Shown here piece after piece: positions 37,719 to 38,415 of a stretch of DNA of 38,415 bases (the first letter of the stretch is position 1; the number at the start of each line of letters is the position of its first letter). Both the position numbers and the translations under genes were made by a program. Origin of the DNA: Flavobacteriales bacterium (GTDB taxonomy: Bacteria; Bacteroidota; Bacteroidia; Flavobacteriales; BACL11). The DNA lies in assembly GCA_014381465.1 (NCBI GenBank), contig JACNLP010000025.1, forward strand, positions 1-38,415. The letters run 5' to 3'. The notes below the pieces were generated by a model, which had not been told where the DNA came from, did not search any database, and saw nothing but the letters and a program-made list of their open reading frames with translations.

Positions 37719-38415
37719 ATGAATATATCAGTAGTAGTACCTTTATTTAATGAGGAAGAATCATTGCCAGAATTATGTGCTTGGATTGATAAAGTAATGC
37801 AAAAAAATAACTTCACTTATGAAGTTTTACTTATTGATGATGGAAGTAAAGATAAATCATGGGAAGTTGTAGAAAAAATTTCTGCTGAAAACTCAAATGT
37901 AAAAGGAATAAAATTCAGAAGAAATTATGGGAAATCAGCTGCTTTAAATGTTGGTTTTGCAAAAGCAATAGGTGATGTTGTAATTACTATGGATGCTGAT
38001 TTGCAGGATAGTCCAGAGGAAATTCCTGCATTATATAATAAAATTGCAGTTGGGGGCTTTGATTTAGTTTCAGGTTGGAAAGCAAAGCGTTATGATCCTC
38101 TAACTAAAACGATTCCTACAAAACTCTTTAATTGGGCAGCTCGTAAAGCTTCAGGTATTTATTTACATGATTTTAATTGCGGACTTAAATCCTATAAAAA
38201 CACAGTTGTGAAATCAGTTGAGGTACATGGTGAAATGCATAGGTATATTCCTGTGTTGGCTAAGTGGGCAGGTTTTTCTAATATTACCGAACAGGTAGTG
38301 GAACATCAAAGCCGTAAATATGGCGTTACAAAATTTGGTTTGGAGCGTTTTGTAAATGGATTTTTGGATTTGCTTACAATTACTTTTGTTTCTCGTTTTG
38401 GTAAAAAGCCTATGC
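37719..38415 (+). CDS. Family 2 glycosyltransferase (3' part outside window)
   Basis: The first 232 residues are present; the gene runs off the right edge. The GT-A fold is clear: ISVVVPLFNEEESLPEL (3-19), the nucleotide-binding LLIDDGSKDKS (37-47) and the DAD metal site in VITMDADLQDSPEEI (88-102). The segment FNCGLKSYKN and the RYIPVLAKWAGF stretch resemble DPM1/ArnC-type enzymes that move sugars to polyprenyl phosphate. Such members often end in two or more membrane helices, which would lie beyond the edge. It starts two bases after the DUF4199 stop and is probably cotranscribed with it. Confidence 0.9.
   Translation, partial: MNISVVVPLFNEEESLPELCAWIDKVMQKNNFTYEVLLIDDGSKDKSWEVVEKISAENSNVKGIKFRRNYGKSAALNVGFAKAIGDVVITMDADLQDSPEEIPALYNKIAVGGFDLVSGWKAKRYDPLTKTIPTKLFNWAARKASGIYLHDFNCGLKSYKNTVVKSVEVHGEMHRYIPVLAKWAGFSNITEQVVEHQSRKYGVTKFGLERFVNGFLDLLTITFVSRFGKKPM

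Overview
The window comes from an AT-rich chromosome of a Bacteroidota bacterium, most likely from the Flavobacteriia or a neighbouring class. Evidence for this: several Bacteroidota-type promoter -7 boxes (TAnnTTTG), type IX secretion (T9SS) C-terminal sorting tails, a single fused SecDF, a long NusB, the yajC/DUF1573/YbbR block, type B ribosomal protein L31 next to the alternative GlmU-like protein, a PUR/DUF3276 protein, a monomeric NADP isocitrate dehydrogenase, and Shine-Dalgarno-poor leaders. No phage, insertion sequence, CRISPR array or tRNA gene is visible. Most of the window is housekeeping, with a few secreted or accessory genes.

Layout. 1-1734: two divergent secreted proteins, a truncated leucine-rich-repeat protein (-) and an M43 metalloprotease (+), with a paired direct repeat between them. 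2095-5144: gyrB and mdh, separated by a 14-bp tandem repeat. 5251-7105: a lipoprotein pair resembling the MbnP/MbnH copper-protein and diheme-enzyme pair, convergent with a T9SS-sorted FG-GAP protein (7095-9278). 9450-12572: secDF. 12893-13985: rpsF-rpsR-rplI on the minus strand, ending in a clear terminator. 14133-21063: dnaX, an M16 metallopeptidase and icd, ending in a strong terminator.

21064-24740: a repeat-containing spacer, an isolated FkbM methyltransferase, a bidirectional terminator, then a DUF3276 protein and an ABC exporter on the minus strand. 24867-28700: leucine dehydrogenase, nusB, a DUF1573 lipoprotein, yajC and a YbbR-like protein. This is a typical Bacteroidota block, but coaE is not in the expected place after YbbR; a 541-bp repeat-rich spacer containing a copy of the end of the YbbR gene sits there instead. 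29242-38415: recG, a beta-helix lipoprotein (-), rpmE2, the GlmU-like gene, lon, the SRP RNA (-), a DUF4199 membrane protein and the start of a family 2 glycosyltransferase.

The main processes represented are replication and repair (gyrB, dnaX, recG), translation and protein export (ribosomal proteins, SRP RNA, SecDF, YajC), central metabolism (mdh, icd, leucine dehydrogenase) and envelope or secreted functions. The observations most worth checking are an 11-A run in dnaX that would give a tau/gamma-like pair of products by slippage, a near-perfect sigma-54 promoter in front of lon, the MbnP/MbnH-like pair, and the partial duplication of the YbbR gene end. No wholly new multi-gene system is evident.
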